Origin: Streptomyces sp. RerS4
GTDB lineage: Bacteria; Actinomycetota; Actinomycetes; Streptomycetales; Streptomycetaceae
Reading direction: 5' to 3'
NCBI RefSeq assembly: GCF_023515955.1
Contig: NZ_CP097322.1
Span: 4,264,501-4,328,500, forward strand
DNA: 64,000 nt
Each line of letters begins with the position of its first letter. Within the stretch, counting starts at the first letter, position 1. The notes beneath the pieces are model-generated. The model was not told where the DNA came from, did no database searches, and worked only from the letters and a program-made list of their open reading frames with translations. The translations under genes were made by a program, and so were the position numbers. Of this stretch, positions 8,401 through 19,710 are shown piece by piece.

Positions 8401-8893
8401 CCGCTCCGGCGAGCCGTTCCCGGACCCGATCTCGGTCGGGTACATGTACATCCTCAAGCTGCACCACCTGGTCGACGACAAGCTCCACGCCCGTTCGACC
8501 GGTCCGTACTCGATGATCACGCAGCAGCCGCTGGGTGGTAAGGCGCAGTTCGGTGGTCAGCGCTTCGGTGAGATGGAGGTGTGGGCGCTTGAGGCATACG
8601 GTGCCGCGTACGCACTCCAGGAACTCCTGACGATCAAGTCCGACGACGTGACCGGCCGCGTGAAGGTCTACGAGGCCATCGTCAAGGGCGAGAACATCCC
8701 CGAGCCGGGCATTCCCGAGTCCTTCAAGGTGCTCATCAAGGAAATGCAGTCGCTCTGCCTCAACGTGGAGGTGCTGTCCTCGGACGGCATGTCCATCGAG
8801 ATGCGCGACACCGACGAGGACGTCTTCCGCGCGGCGGAGGAGCTCGGTATCGACCTGTCCCGGCGCGAGCCGAGCAGCGTCGAAGAGGTCTGA
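5411..8893 (+). CDS. rpoB: DNA-directed RNA polymerase beta subunit
   Basis: A 1160-residue beta subunit, forming half of the RNA polymerase active-site cleft. The start is TTG at 5411, preceded at 7 bases by GGAAGGA (5397-5403); a GTG at 5354 is in frame but lacks a ribosome site, and the TTG form gives the length usual in Streptomyces. The rifampicin region reads [20 protein letters not shown] then LSALGPGGL (about residues 418-447), wild type at the Asp, His and Ser resistance positions. [20 protein letters not shown] and the C-terminal clamp segment [19 protein letters not shown] are present. It is followed by rpoC after 96 bases. Confidence 0.99.
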   Translation: [1160 protein letters not shown]

Positions 8894-8900
8894 CGGGCCT

Positions 8901-8929
8901 GGCCGGGGGATCCGCGTGATCCCCCGGCC
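8901..8929 (+). promoter_or_regulatory. perfect hairpin in the rpoB-rpoC gap
   Basis: GGCCGGGGGATC pairs with GATCCCCCGGCC (12 perfect pairs, CGCGT loop) 8 bases after the rpoB stop. No T-run follows, so this is probably an RNA-stability, processing or pausing element rather than a full terminator. Confidence 0.6.
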
Positions 8930-8989
8930 GTCCCCGGGACCGTTCAGACCATGATTGAGACTCGACCCCGAAAGAGGGATTGACGCACA

Positions 8990-12889
<3,900 letters not shown>

Positions 12890-12937
12890 CGAAGTCAGTC
12901 GTCATAGGACGCAGCACGGCTGAAGTCAGGCAGTAAA

Positions 12938-12975
12938 CCGCAGGGCGGTCACCCGGAAGGGTGACCGCCCTGCGG
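12938..12975. terminator. bidirectional terminator between rpoC and the folD-like gene
   Basis: CCGCAGGGCGGTCACCC and GGGTGACCGCCCTGCGG form a perfect 17-pair stem with a GGAA loop. It stands between convergent rpoC and the minus-strand folD-like gene and can serve both. Confidence 0.85.
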
Positions 12976-12996
12976 CGTTTCCGGCGTTTCCCGGAG

Positions 12997-14123
12997 TCAG
13001 CGACCCGGGCCGGTGGGGCTGCCCGGTTGGGGCGGGATCTGCGGGCGGATCGCCGGGCGGGGCGCCGCGGGGGCGCCGGCGGTGGGTGCGGTGCCGGGAG
13101 CCTGGGCCGTGCCGCCGCCGCTGCGGAGCCGGGCGGCCTGGGCGAGCGGGGAGACCACGACGGGGCGGGGCGGGGCCGGGCCTGGCCGGCGGCCGGGGCC
13201 GGGGCGGGGCCGGTGGGGGTCGGGCCCGTGGCGGCCGGGGCGAAGTGTTCGCGGGTCTGGTACGGGCCCGGGGTGACCTGCCAGGCGGGGGCCTGCGGGT
13301 CCACCTCCTTGCGGACGATGCGGTCCATCAGGGTGGCCATCTCGACCGGGCCGATGCCGCCCGGCACCGGGGTGAGGTTCTGCGGTACCCCGTACATCTC
13401 GGGGCGGACGTCGCCGAGGACGCTGCCGTCGGCCTGCGGGACGAAGCCGGAGTCGATCACGACCCGGTGGTGGGGCTGGATGTGGTCGGCGCCGAGGATG
13501 CCCGGGTTGCCGGTGACCGAGATGACGATGTCGGCGTCCCGGACGTGGCGCAGGTCGTCCCCGTAGTCGAGGGTGATCGGGTCGTGGCCGTTCTCGCGGA
13601 GGAGGCCGACGACGCCCTGGCCGACGAAGCCCTGGCTGCCGACGACGGCGATCGACGGGTTGTCCTGCGCGAAGGGCTCGGCGACGCGGTAGATGCCCTC
13701 GGCGGTGGCGCACGCCTGGTAGGGCGAGCGGCCCTTGAGGAGGGCGTCGATGTCCTTGGCCGGGTCCATGCGTTCCACGAGCGGCCGCAGGTGGGCGGGC
13801 GGCGGGAACTGCACGATGATCGCCCGGGTGGACGGGTCCTGGCTGTAGTGGTCCAGGACGGCGGCGAACCGGGCACGGTCGACGTCGGGCGGCAGGACGA
13901 CGTGGTCCGCCCGGTAGCCGAGGTGCTCGAAGGCCTTCACCTTCTGCTCGGCGGAGACCCGGGAGGCCTCCAGGCGGATCTGCCAGTCCGGGGGGTCGTC
14001 CGGGGCCGGGGTGAAGCGGATGATCGCGACGCCGTGGTCCCGGGGTTGGACGGTCTCGCGGTAGGGGGCGTAGAGCTCGCGGGCCTGTCTGAGGACGTCG
14101 CGCCCGGAGACGTACTCGGTCAT
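12997..14123 (-). CDS. divergent FolD-like protein with an apparent C-terminal frameshift
   Basis: A FolD family protein (methylenetetrahydrofolate dehydrogenase/cyclohydrolase fold). Matches are ASRVSAEQKVKAFEHLGY, IIVQFPPPAHL, DPAKDIDALL and the C-terminal signature PVPGGIGPVEMATLMDRI. The catalytic Lys, the VQ glutamine and the DxD aspartate are kept. The usual Tyr of the YxxxK motif is Ser, and the PCTP loop is replaced by ACATAEG, so activity or substrate may differ. Start ATG at 14123 overlaps the upstream stop. After about residue 310 the frame runs on as an Arg-rich tail through the terminator. A neighbouring frame (PVVVSPLAQAARLRSGG..) ends sensibly at 12997, so a one-base shift near 13161-13180 is likely. 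It is probably not the main FolD. Confidence 0.75.
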
Positions 14124-14563
14124 CGGGGGTGTCCGAGTACGGCGAGGGCCTCCGCGACGGGGGCGAGCGGGGCGCCGCCGAGGAGGGCGGTGACCTCGTC
14201 GGCGGTCAGGCGCCGATCGCCCTGGAGGTCGTCGCGGTAGCCGTCGGCGGTGACGGTGAGGGTGAGGGCCGTGAAGGTCTCGGGGCCGGAGGGGTCGACG
14301 TAGGAGAACGGGCCGAAGTGCGCGATCCAGGTGATCGCGGCGATGTCGGGGGAGAGGCCCTCGCGCAGGACGGGCAGGGCGGCGGTGGCGACGGAGGCGA
14401 AGTCGTCGGTGATGCCCCGGTCGTCGGGGTTGTCGGCGAGTTCGGAGACGACGGCCACGGCCTGTCGCGTCGCCGGGTCGTAGGAGGCGCGCAGCAGGGC
14501 GTGGGCGGCTCCGGCGCGGCGGTGGTGCCAGTGCAGGACGGTCTGGAACTGCTGGTGGTCCAT
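14120..14563 (-). CDS. uncharacterised 147-residue protein
   Basis: I do not recognise this protein. It begins MDHQQFQTVLHWHHRRAGAAHALL, is soluble in appearance, has no signal peptide or membrane helix, and contains acidic and Ala/Leu-rich helices with ITWIAHFGPFSYVDP in the middle. Its stop overlaps the ATG of the folD-like gene by 4 bases (ATGA), so the two are probably translationally coupled. The lipoprotein gene ends 16 bases upstream of its start. Base composition and codon use look like genuine Streptomyces coding DNA. Confidence 0.75.
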   Translation of the reverse strand: MDHQQFQTVLHWHHRRAGAAHALLRASYDPATRQAVAVVSELADNPDDRGITDDFASVATAALPVLREGLSPDIAAITWIAHFGPFSYVDPSGPETFTALTLTVTADGYRDDLQGDRRLTADEVTALLGGAPLAPVAEALAVLGHPR

Positions 14564-14578
14564 GAAGGTTCCCGTGGG

Positions 14579-15985
14579 TCAGTTCTGCTTGAGGGTGGAG
14601 ATGAGGAGGCCGCCGCCGCCGGCGCCGGGCGTCAGGAACACGGCGGTGTCCTTGAGGGTCCAGGCGGGGACGACGGTGCCGGGCGGCAGGAGCCTGGGCG
14701 CGCCGGTGCCGCTCGCGAGGTCGACCTCGGCGGTGGCGGGGGCCGCGGCCGCGCCGCCGGCCACTTCCGCGTAGGCGGTGCCGTTGTCGGCGACGGCCTT
14801 CACCCGCAGGTCCTGCTTGAGCTGCGCGCCGGCGCTCAGGCAGGTGCCGTGGGCGCGCTGGAGGTCGAAGGCGGCGGTGCCGTCGGCGAGGAAGCGGCCG
14901 TTGGGGGAGGTCACGACGCCGGACGGTTTCGCCTGGCAGGGCATGCTCGCTTCGAGCCGGCCCGTCGCGGTCTCGTGGACGGCGACGGTCGGGTAGGTGA
15001 GCTGGTCGCCGTCCGCGCCGTGCCAGCGCGAGAGGACGTGGCCGCGCGCGGCCGACTGGAACAGGCCGTCGCTGCTGTAGCGCTCGGGAGCCGTTCCGGG
15101 CGGTGCGGTCTTGAGGACCGACCAGGCGCCGGGCACCCCGAAGCCCTTGGCCAGGTGTTCGGTGACGAGCCAGCCCTTGCCCGTCCTGACGCGCCCGATG
15201 CCCTTGGCGCAGGAGTCGGCGCACACGTCGAGGGTGCCGGTGGCCAGGTCGACGGCCACGGCGCCGTGCGCGTTGCCACCGGTGAGGGGCGGGCCGTTCC
15301 AGCGGACCTGGAGGCCGCCGCCGAGGTCCTCGACGCGGAGGTCGTTCTCCTCGTCGCCGGTGTTCGCGCCGTACGTCTTGAGGGGGACGTCGATCTCCCG
15401 CAGCGGCGCCACCGCCTCCCCGGAGGCGTCCGCCGGGTACACCGCCAGGCGGACGACCTCCTTGCCCTGGGTGAGGGCGTCGCCGCCGGTGACGCCGTGG
15501 GCCCACAGGACGACGTACTCGCGGCCGTCCTGGTACGCGGTCGACACCGACGGCAGCTCCACCCGGTCGCCCTCGTACCCGGAACGCCCGGCCTCGGACA
15601 GGGGGGTGGGGGGCTGCCAGGGCTTGCCCGTGAAGAGGATCCGGCCGGTGGACGCCTGGCGGACCTGGGCGGTGTAGCCGTCCTCGGCGACCGTCACGTA
15701 GGCGACGACGTCCGAGTGGGCGCCGATGGCCACCGGCGGCTTCGAGGAGTACTTCGCCGGCATCCAGGCGAGCTGCTGCTGCCAGCCCTTGTCGGCCGCG
15801 TAGGCCGGGGGGACGGACAGCAGGACCGTGGGGCCCTGGGGGGTGGGCGACGGGGCCGAGGACGCCTTTCCGTCGCCCTTCCCGTCGCCCTGGGCGGGGG
15901 CCGGCGAGCCGTCGCCGCACCCGGCCAGTAACGCTCCCGAGAGCGCGGCCGCGACCACGGCCTTGTTCATCCGCTGCATGCGCAC
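14579..15985 (-). CDS. secreted lipoprotein of unknown function
   Basis: A 468-residue lipoprotein. The N-terminus MRMQRMNKAVVAAALSGALL ends in the lipobox LAGC with Cys23, followed by a Gly/Ser/Pro/Lys linker. The mature part repeatedly shows short beta-strand patterns (VTVAEDGYTAQVRQASTG, AVAVDLATGTLDVC, TVAVHETATGRLEA), which suggest a beta-propeller-like domain. This is my inference from pattern only. Four cysteines in the C-terminal half could form disulphides. It lies in the minus-strand run that starts with the secretion genes and may be an outer-face component. Confidence 0.75.
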   Translation of the reverse strand: MRMQRMNKAVVAAALSGALLAGCGDGSPAPAQGDGKGDGKASSAPSPTPQGPTVLLSVPPAYAADKGWQQQLAWMPAKYSSKPPVAIGAHSDVVAYVTVAEDGYTAQVRQASTGRILFTGKPWQPPTPLSEAGRSGYEGDRVELPSVSTAYQDGREYVVLWAHGVTGGDALTQGKEVVRLAVYPADASGEAVAPLREIDVPLKTYGANTGDEENDLRVEDLGGGLQVRWNGPPLTGGNAHGAVAVDLATGTLDVCADSCAKGIGRVRTGKGWLVTEHLAKGFGVPGAWSVLKTAPPGTAPERYSSDGLFQSAARGHVLSRWHGADGDQLTYPTVAVHETATGRLEASMPCQAKPSGVVTSPNGRFLADGTAAFDLQRAHGTCLSAGAQLKQDLRVKAVADNGTAYAEVAGGAAAAPATAEVDLASGTGAPRLLPPGTVVPAWTLKDTAVFLTPGAGGGGLLISTLKQN

Positions 15986-16025
15986 AGCTGTTCTTCCTTC
16001 CGCGAGGCAGGTGAGATCGGAACGA

Positions 16026-16424
16026 TCAGAACGTCTCCACCACCGGCGCGGCCTTGGCCCGGTGGGACCCCTCCTTGCACCCGGCGAACGGGCCCGAGGG
16101 GCTGCGCAGCTCGCCCATGACCGCGCCCAGGTGGTCGCGGTGCCACAGGGCCGGCCCGCTCGGTCCGGCCGTCGGATCGGTCAGCTCCTGCCAGGCCAGC
16201 CACAGGCCGTGCAGCCGGGCCACCGCCTCCAGGTGCTCCCACCAGCGCGGGCACCACGGCGAGGACGAGCCGACCTCGCGGCCGTAGACGGGCAGCAGGA
16301 GCGCGTGCACCCAGGTGACGAGCAGGCGCAGCTCCTCGTCGTACTCCTCGCCGTCCAGGTAGAGGATGAAGAGCGGCGGCGTGGCCTCCCCGGTGGACAT
16401 GGCCTCCTCGGCGGATGCGGTCAT
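16026..16424 (-). CDS. DUF4913 family protein
   Basis: A 132-residue protein resembling DUF4913, a family commonly found beside conjugation-like genes in actinobacteria. The typical arrangement of aromatic motifs is present: WVHALLLPVYGREVG, WCPRWWEHLEAVARLHGLW, ALWHRDHLGAVMGELRSPSG and PFAGC. It has no signal peptide or membrane helix. The ATG at 16424 overlaps the stop of the VirD4-like gene (ATGA), so it belongs to the same transcript. Function is unknown; a role as accessory or adaptor of the coupling protein is speculative. Confidence 0.75.
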   Translation of the reverse strand: MTASAEEAMSTGEATPPLFILYLDGEEYDEELRLLVTWVHALLLPVYGREVGSSSPWCPRWWEHLEAVARLHGLWLAWQELTDPTAGPSGPALWHRDHLGAVMGELRSPSGPFAGCKEGSHRAKAAPVVETF

Positions 16425-18205
16425 CGCAGTGCCTCCCGGGCCGCGCGGGCCGTGATGGCCTGGACCTCGGCCTGCGCCGCCGCCGCGATGCGGTCGGCGC
16501 CGGGCTCCTTGTACCAGGGCCGCAGCCGGATCAGGGCGGGGCGGACACCGGTGGCCATCAGCAGCGCGGTGCCCTTGGGCAGGGCCCGGATCCGGTCCGC
16601 GGGCAGGATCCGCTCCAGCCGGTACGAGGTCGAGCGGCTGCGGCCGTCCTTGCTGCGGGAGTAGCTGACGGTGCTCACGTCCTGCTCGCCGACCAGCTTG
16701 GAGATCTTCTCCACGAAGTCGGCGTCGTCCAGGCCGGCGCCGAGGAGCTTGATCGTGGCCGCGCCCCAGAGGGCGTCCATGCCGGCCTCGCCCCAGACGC
16801 GGGAACCCTGGCGGTAGCTCTGGAGCAGCGTCACGATGTTGATGCCGCGCGAGCCGAGGTGCGAGTACAGGTCGGGCAGGTCGGAGATCCGGCAGACGTT
16901 GGCGGCCTCGTCGAGGACCGCCGTCATCGGGGGTTCGAGGCGCCCGCCCATGCGTTCGGCGGCCCGTACGCCGGCCCGGAGGACCGAGTCGGCGACGGCC
17001 GCGATCACCCCGGCCGCCGAGCCGCCGCCGTCCTTCGACAGCAGGTAGAGGGTGTCGGTGCCCAGGACGTGGTGGTCGGGCCGGAACTCGGGGCGCACCG
17101 GGTCGGGGGTCACCCAGGCCGCGATGCGGGGGTCGAGGAGGCAGGCCACGCACTGGCGGGCGGTCTCGTAGATGCCGTCACGGGTCTCGACGGCGCCCTG
17201 GATGGTGCCGCGCAGCTGCTCGGCGAGGGCGGTCATGCCGGCGTCGCGCAGCAGGTCGATGGGGGTGCGGTCGGCGGGGTCGGCGAGCCAGCCGAGGACC
17301 TCGTCGACGTTCTTGCCGCCCTTGCTCGCGGCGTGGAACAGCGCGGTGAGGGTGTTCTGGGCGGCGGAGATCCAGAAGTCCCGCTTGGAGGCGTCGTCGT
17401 TGACCGCGCTGACGAAGTGTCCGGCGAGCCGGCGGGCGCCCTCGATGTCGCGGGCGTCGGCGAGCATGTCCCACCACAGGGCGCGGGGGGTGTGCGCGAT
17501 GCCCTGCGGGTCGAACGTCCATACCTGGCCCACGCGTTCCCGTTCGGCGCGGGTCACGCTGTACACGTCCGACTTGTTCGAGGTCAGCAGGACGCTGCCG
17601 CGGGCGCGCAGGACGCGGGGGACGGCGATGCCGGTGGACTTGCCGGCGCGGGGGGCCATGAGGTCCAGCTCCACGTCCTCGTAGCTGGAGCGCAGTTCGG
17701 GGCCGTTCGGCTCCAGGTTGCCCAGCAGGTTGCCGGTGTCGTCGGGGGTGAGCTTGCCGCTCGTGAGCTTCTTCAGGCTCGGACGCAGCTCCAGCGCGCG
17801 GGCGGCGGCGCCCTTGGGGAGCATCGCGGCGAGCTCCTTGCGGCCGGCGAGGCCGTCGGAGCCACCGAAGCCCTTGCGCACCAGCAGGACCAGGGCCACC
17901 ACGAGCCCCAGCAGCACGCCGAACGTCACCGCGATCCCGGCGCCCGACGCGGCGGCGGACGCCCCCGGCCACAGCGCCGCCGGACCGTCCCCCACCAGCG
18001 TGGCCAGGGTGCTCAGGGCGAACGGGGGCGGATTCCAGCCCGCGCCCGCCGCCGCCGCGCCGAGCGTGCCGCCCAGCCACGCCGACAGGAAGCCGACGAA
18101 GACGACCGCGGCGACGGCCACGATCAGCCAGGGCAGGAGGTCCTCGGCCGAACCGCCGCCCTTCCTGCGCGGGGTACGCCCCGTCACCGGCCCCCGCCCC
18201 GTCAC
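16421..18205 (-). CDS. VirD4/TraD-like type IV coupling ATPase
   Basis: A 594-residue type IV secretion coupling protein, which would bring DNA or protein substrates to the membrane channel. Two membrane helices lie at about residues 23-45 and 90-110. The Walker A variant APRAGKST is at 184-191, and GSVLLTSNKSDVYSVTRAE follows as in VirD4/TraG proteins. Walker B is MTAVLDEAANV, then ISDLPDLYSHLGSRGINIV and LLQSYRQGSRVWGE (Gln sensor). The GTG start at 18205 overlaps the stop of the VirB4-like gene (GTGA). The Walker A is unusual in having APRAGKS where GPTGSGKS is common. Confidence 0.9.
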   Translation of the reverse strand: MTGRGPVTGRTPRRKGGGSAEDLLPWLIVAVAAVVFVGFLSAWLGGTLGAAAAGAGWNPPPFALSTLATLVGDGPAALWPGASAAASGAGIAVTFGVLLGLVVALVLLVRKGFGGSDGLAGRKELAAMLPKGAAARALELRPSLKKLTSGKLTPDDTGNLLGNLEPNGPELRSSYEDVELDLMAPRAGKSTGIAVPRVLRARGSVLLTSNKSDVYSVTRAERERVGQVWTFDPQGIAHTPRALWWDMLADARDIEGARRLAGHFVSAVNDDASKRDFWISAAQNTLTALFHAASKGGKNVDEVLGWLADPADRTPIDLLRDAGMTALAEQLRGTIQGAVETRDGIYETARQCVACLLDPRIAAWVTPDPVRPEFRPDHHVLGTDTLYLLSKDGGGSAAGVIAAVADSVLRAGVRAAERMGGRLEPPMTAVLDEAANVCRISDLPDLYSHLGSRGINIVTLLQSYRQGSRVWGEAGMDALWGAATIKLLGAGLDDADFVEKISKLVGEQDVSTVSYSRSKDGRSRSTSYRLERILPADRIRALPKGTALLMATGVRPALIRLRPWYKEPGADRIAAAAQAEVQAITARAAREALR

Positions 18206-19710
18206 CGGCCCTCCCCGGTCTTCGACAGCGGCACCTTGTCCGCCTCGGTCCAACGGTTGTTGGTGTTGTGCAGGTTCTTCTCGGTGTCGGTGATGGCCAC
18301 CTTGATCGGGATGCCCGGCCGGCCACCCACCTTGATCAGGAACCGGCCCCGACCGGGCGGCTCGGCGTTCGCCGTCGGGTTGGCCCAGCCGGGCGGCGAG
18401 GACCAGGACGACACCAGGTCGATCTCCCGCTCGGACATGCCGATGACCTTGCCGAGCTCCTCCATCTCGGTACGAGGCAACCCCGCGCACACCACCATCC
18501 CGGCGCGCTCCACGAAACCCCGGGCCTTGGCCCGGTCGGCCTCGCTGCCCAGCGCCTCGGCGTCCTTCAGGGTGTGGGTGATCTTGGCGTCGCCGAGGCC
18601 GAGGGAACGGTTCAGACGGGTCAGGGCGTCGATGCGCTCCACGATGCCCGACGCCGCGCGCAGCGGCCGCCACAGCTCGTCGAGGACGGTGAAGAACCAG
18701 CGTTGCGGGGCCAGACCCGCGTCCGCGAGGGCGTGCGCGGCCGCGACCGTACCGAGCCCGTCCGACCAGGCGGCGAGCATCGCGGCGGCCGTCAGCTGGG
18801 TGTCGGCCTCACCGATGCGGGAGATGTCCACGCACACGGCGGGCGCGCTCGGGTTGATCCGGGTCGAGGTCTCCGTGGCGAACGTGTCGCCGAGCGGGCC
18901 GTCCAGGATGCCGATCAACGAGCGGTGCAGGGGATCGACGGCCTCCTGGTAGCGCTCCTGGTTGCCGCGGTCCAGGGTGACCGCGCGAACCCGGTCCGGG
19001 CCCTCGTCGAGGACCCGCAGGAGGTCGGGCAGCAGCGGCGGCTTGCCCGGGGTGGACCGCTCCTTGAGGTGGTGCAGGCACGCCGACAGCACCGACTGCT
19101 CGTGGTCGTCCATGGGGCGCCCGCGCATGATGGTGATCAGCGCCGCCACCATGTTCAGGACGCGGCCGTGGGCCTCCGCCTGGAGCACCCGCCCGGCCTC
19201 CCCGCCGATGCGTTCCGCCGCCTCGCCCATCGCGCCCGGATCGAGGACGTTGATGCCGCCGACGCCGCGCCCGATCGAGATCACCTGGCCGCCGAGCGCC
19301 CGTACGGTGTCCGCGTAGTCCGGCTTCAGGTCGCCGAGGACCAGCGGGACCACACCGGTCGCCGTCATGCCGATCAGCATCCGGTTGACCAGGGTGGACT
19401 TGCCCAGGCCCGGCATGCCGAGCATGAACAGCGACGGGTTGGAGATGTACCGGGCCCGGGTGAACCACGAGATCGGATCCCCGCACACGGTCGCACCCGT
19501 GTGCAGGTGCTGGCCCAGCGGCACCCCCGTCATCGGAGCGCCCGAGCCCGCCGCGAACGGCCACAGCCCGCACGCCTGCACGGTCGTGGCCCGCCACATC
19601 GACGGCGGGTCCATGTGCGCGACCTGCCCGCCTCCCGGGCCGGGCCACCCCCGCGACGGCGCCACCGGTATCCGCGGCGGCCGGGGCGCCTGCGGCTGCT
19701 TCTTGCTCAC
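18202..19710 (-). CDS. VirB4-like secretion ATPase
   Basis: A 502-residue ATP-binding protein of the VirB4/TraC type, the conserved motor of type IV secretion. Walker A GMPGLGKS is at residues 98-105 after PSLFML. VPLVLGDLKPDYADTVRALG and the Walker B segment FFTVLDELWRPLRAA follow, then a long C-terminal RecA-like part. The N-terminal domain usual in VirB4 is short, which fits with the upstream SCO6880-like protein supplying it as a separate chain. The GTG start at 19710 overlaps the upstream stop (GTGA). No membrane helix is seen. Confidence 0.88.
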   Translation of the reverse strand: MSKKQPQAPRPPRIPVAPSRGWPGPGGGQVAHMDPPSMWRATTVQACGLWPFAAGSGAPMTGVPLGQHLHTGATVCGDPISWFTRARYISNPSLFMLGMPGLGKSTLVNRMLIGMTATGVVPLVLGDLKPDYADTVRALGGQVISIGRGVGGINVLDPGAMGEAAERIGGEAGRVLQAEAHGRVLNMVAALITIMRGRPMDDHEQSVLSACLHHLKERSTPGKPPLLPDLLRVLDEGPDRVRAVTLDRGNQERYQEAVDPLHRSLIGILDGPLGDTFATETSTRINPSAPAVCVDISRIGEADTQLTAAAMLAAWSDGLGTVAAAHALADAGLAPQRWFFTVLDELWRPLRAASGIVERIDALTRLNRSLGLGDAKITHTLKDAEALGSEADRAKARGFVERAGMVVCAGLPRTEMEELGKVIGMSEREIDLVSSWSSPPGWANPTANAEPPGRGRFLIKVGGRPGIPIKVAITDTEKNLHNTNNRWTEADKVPLSKTGEGR

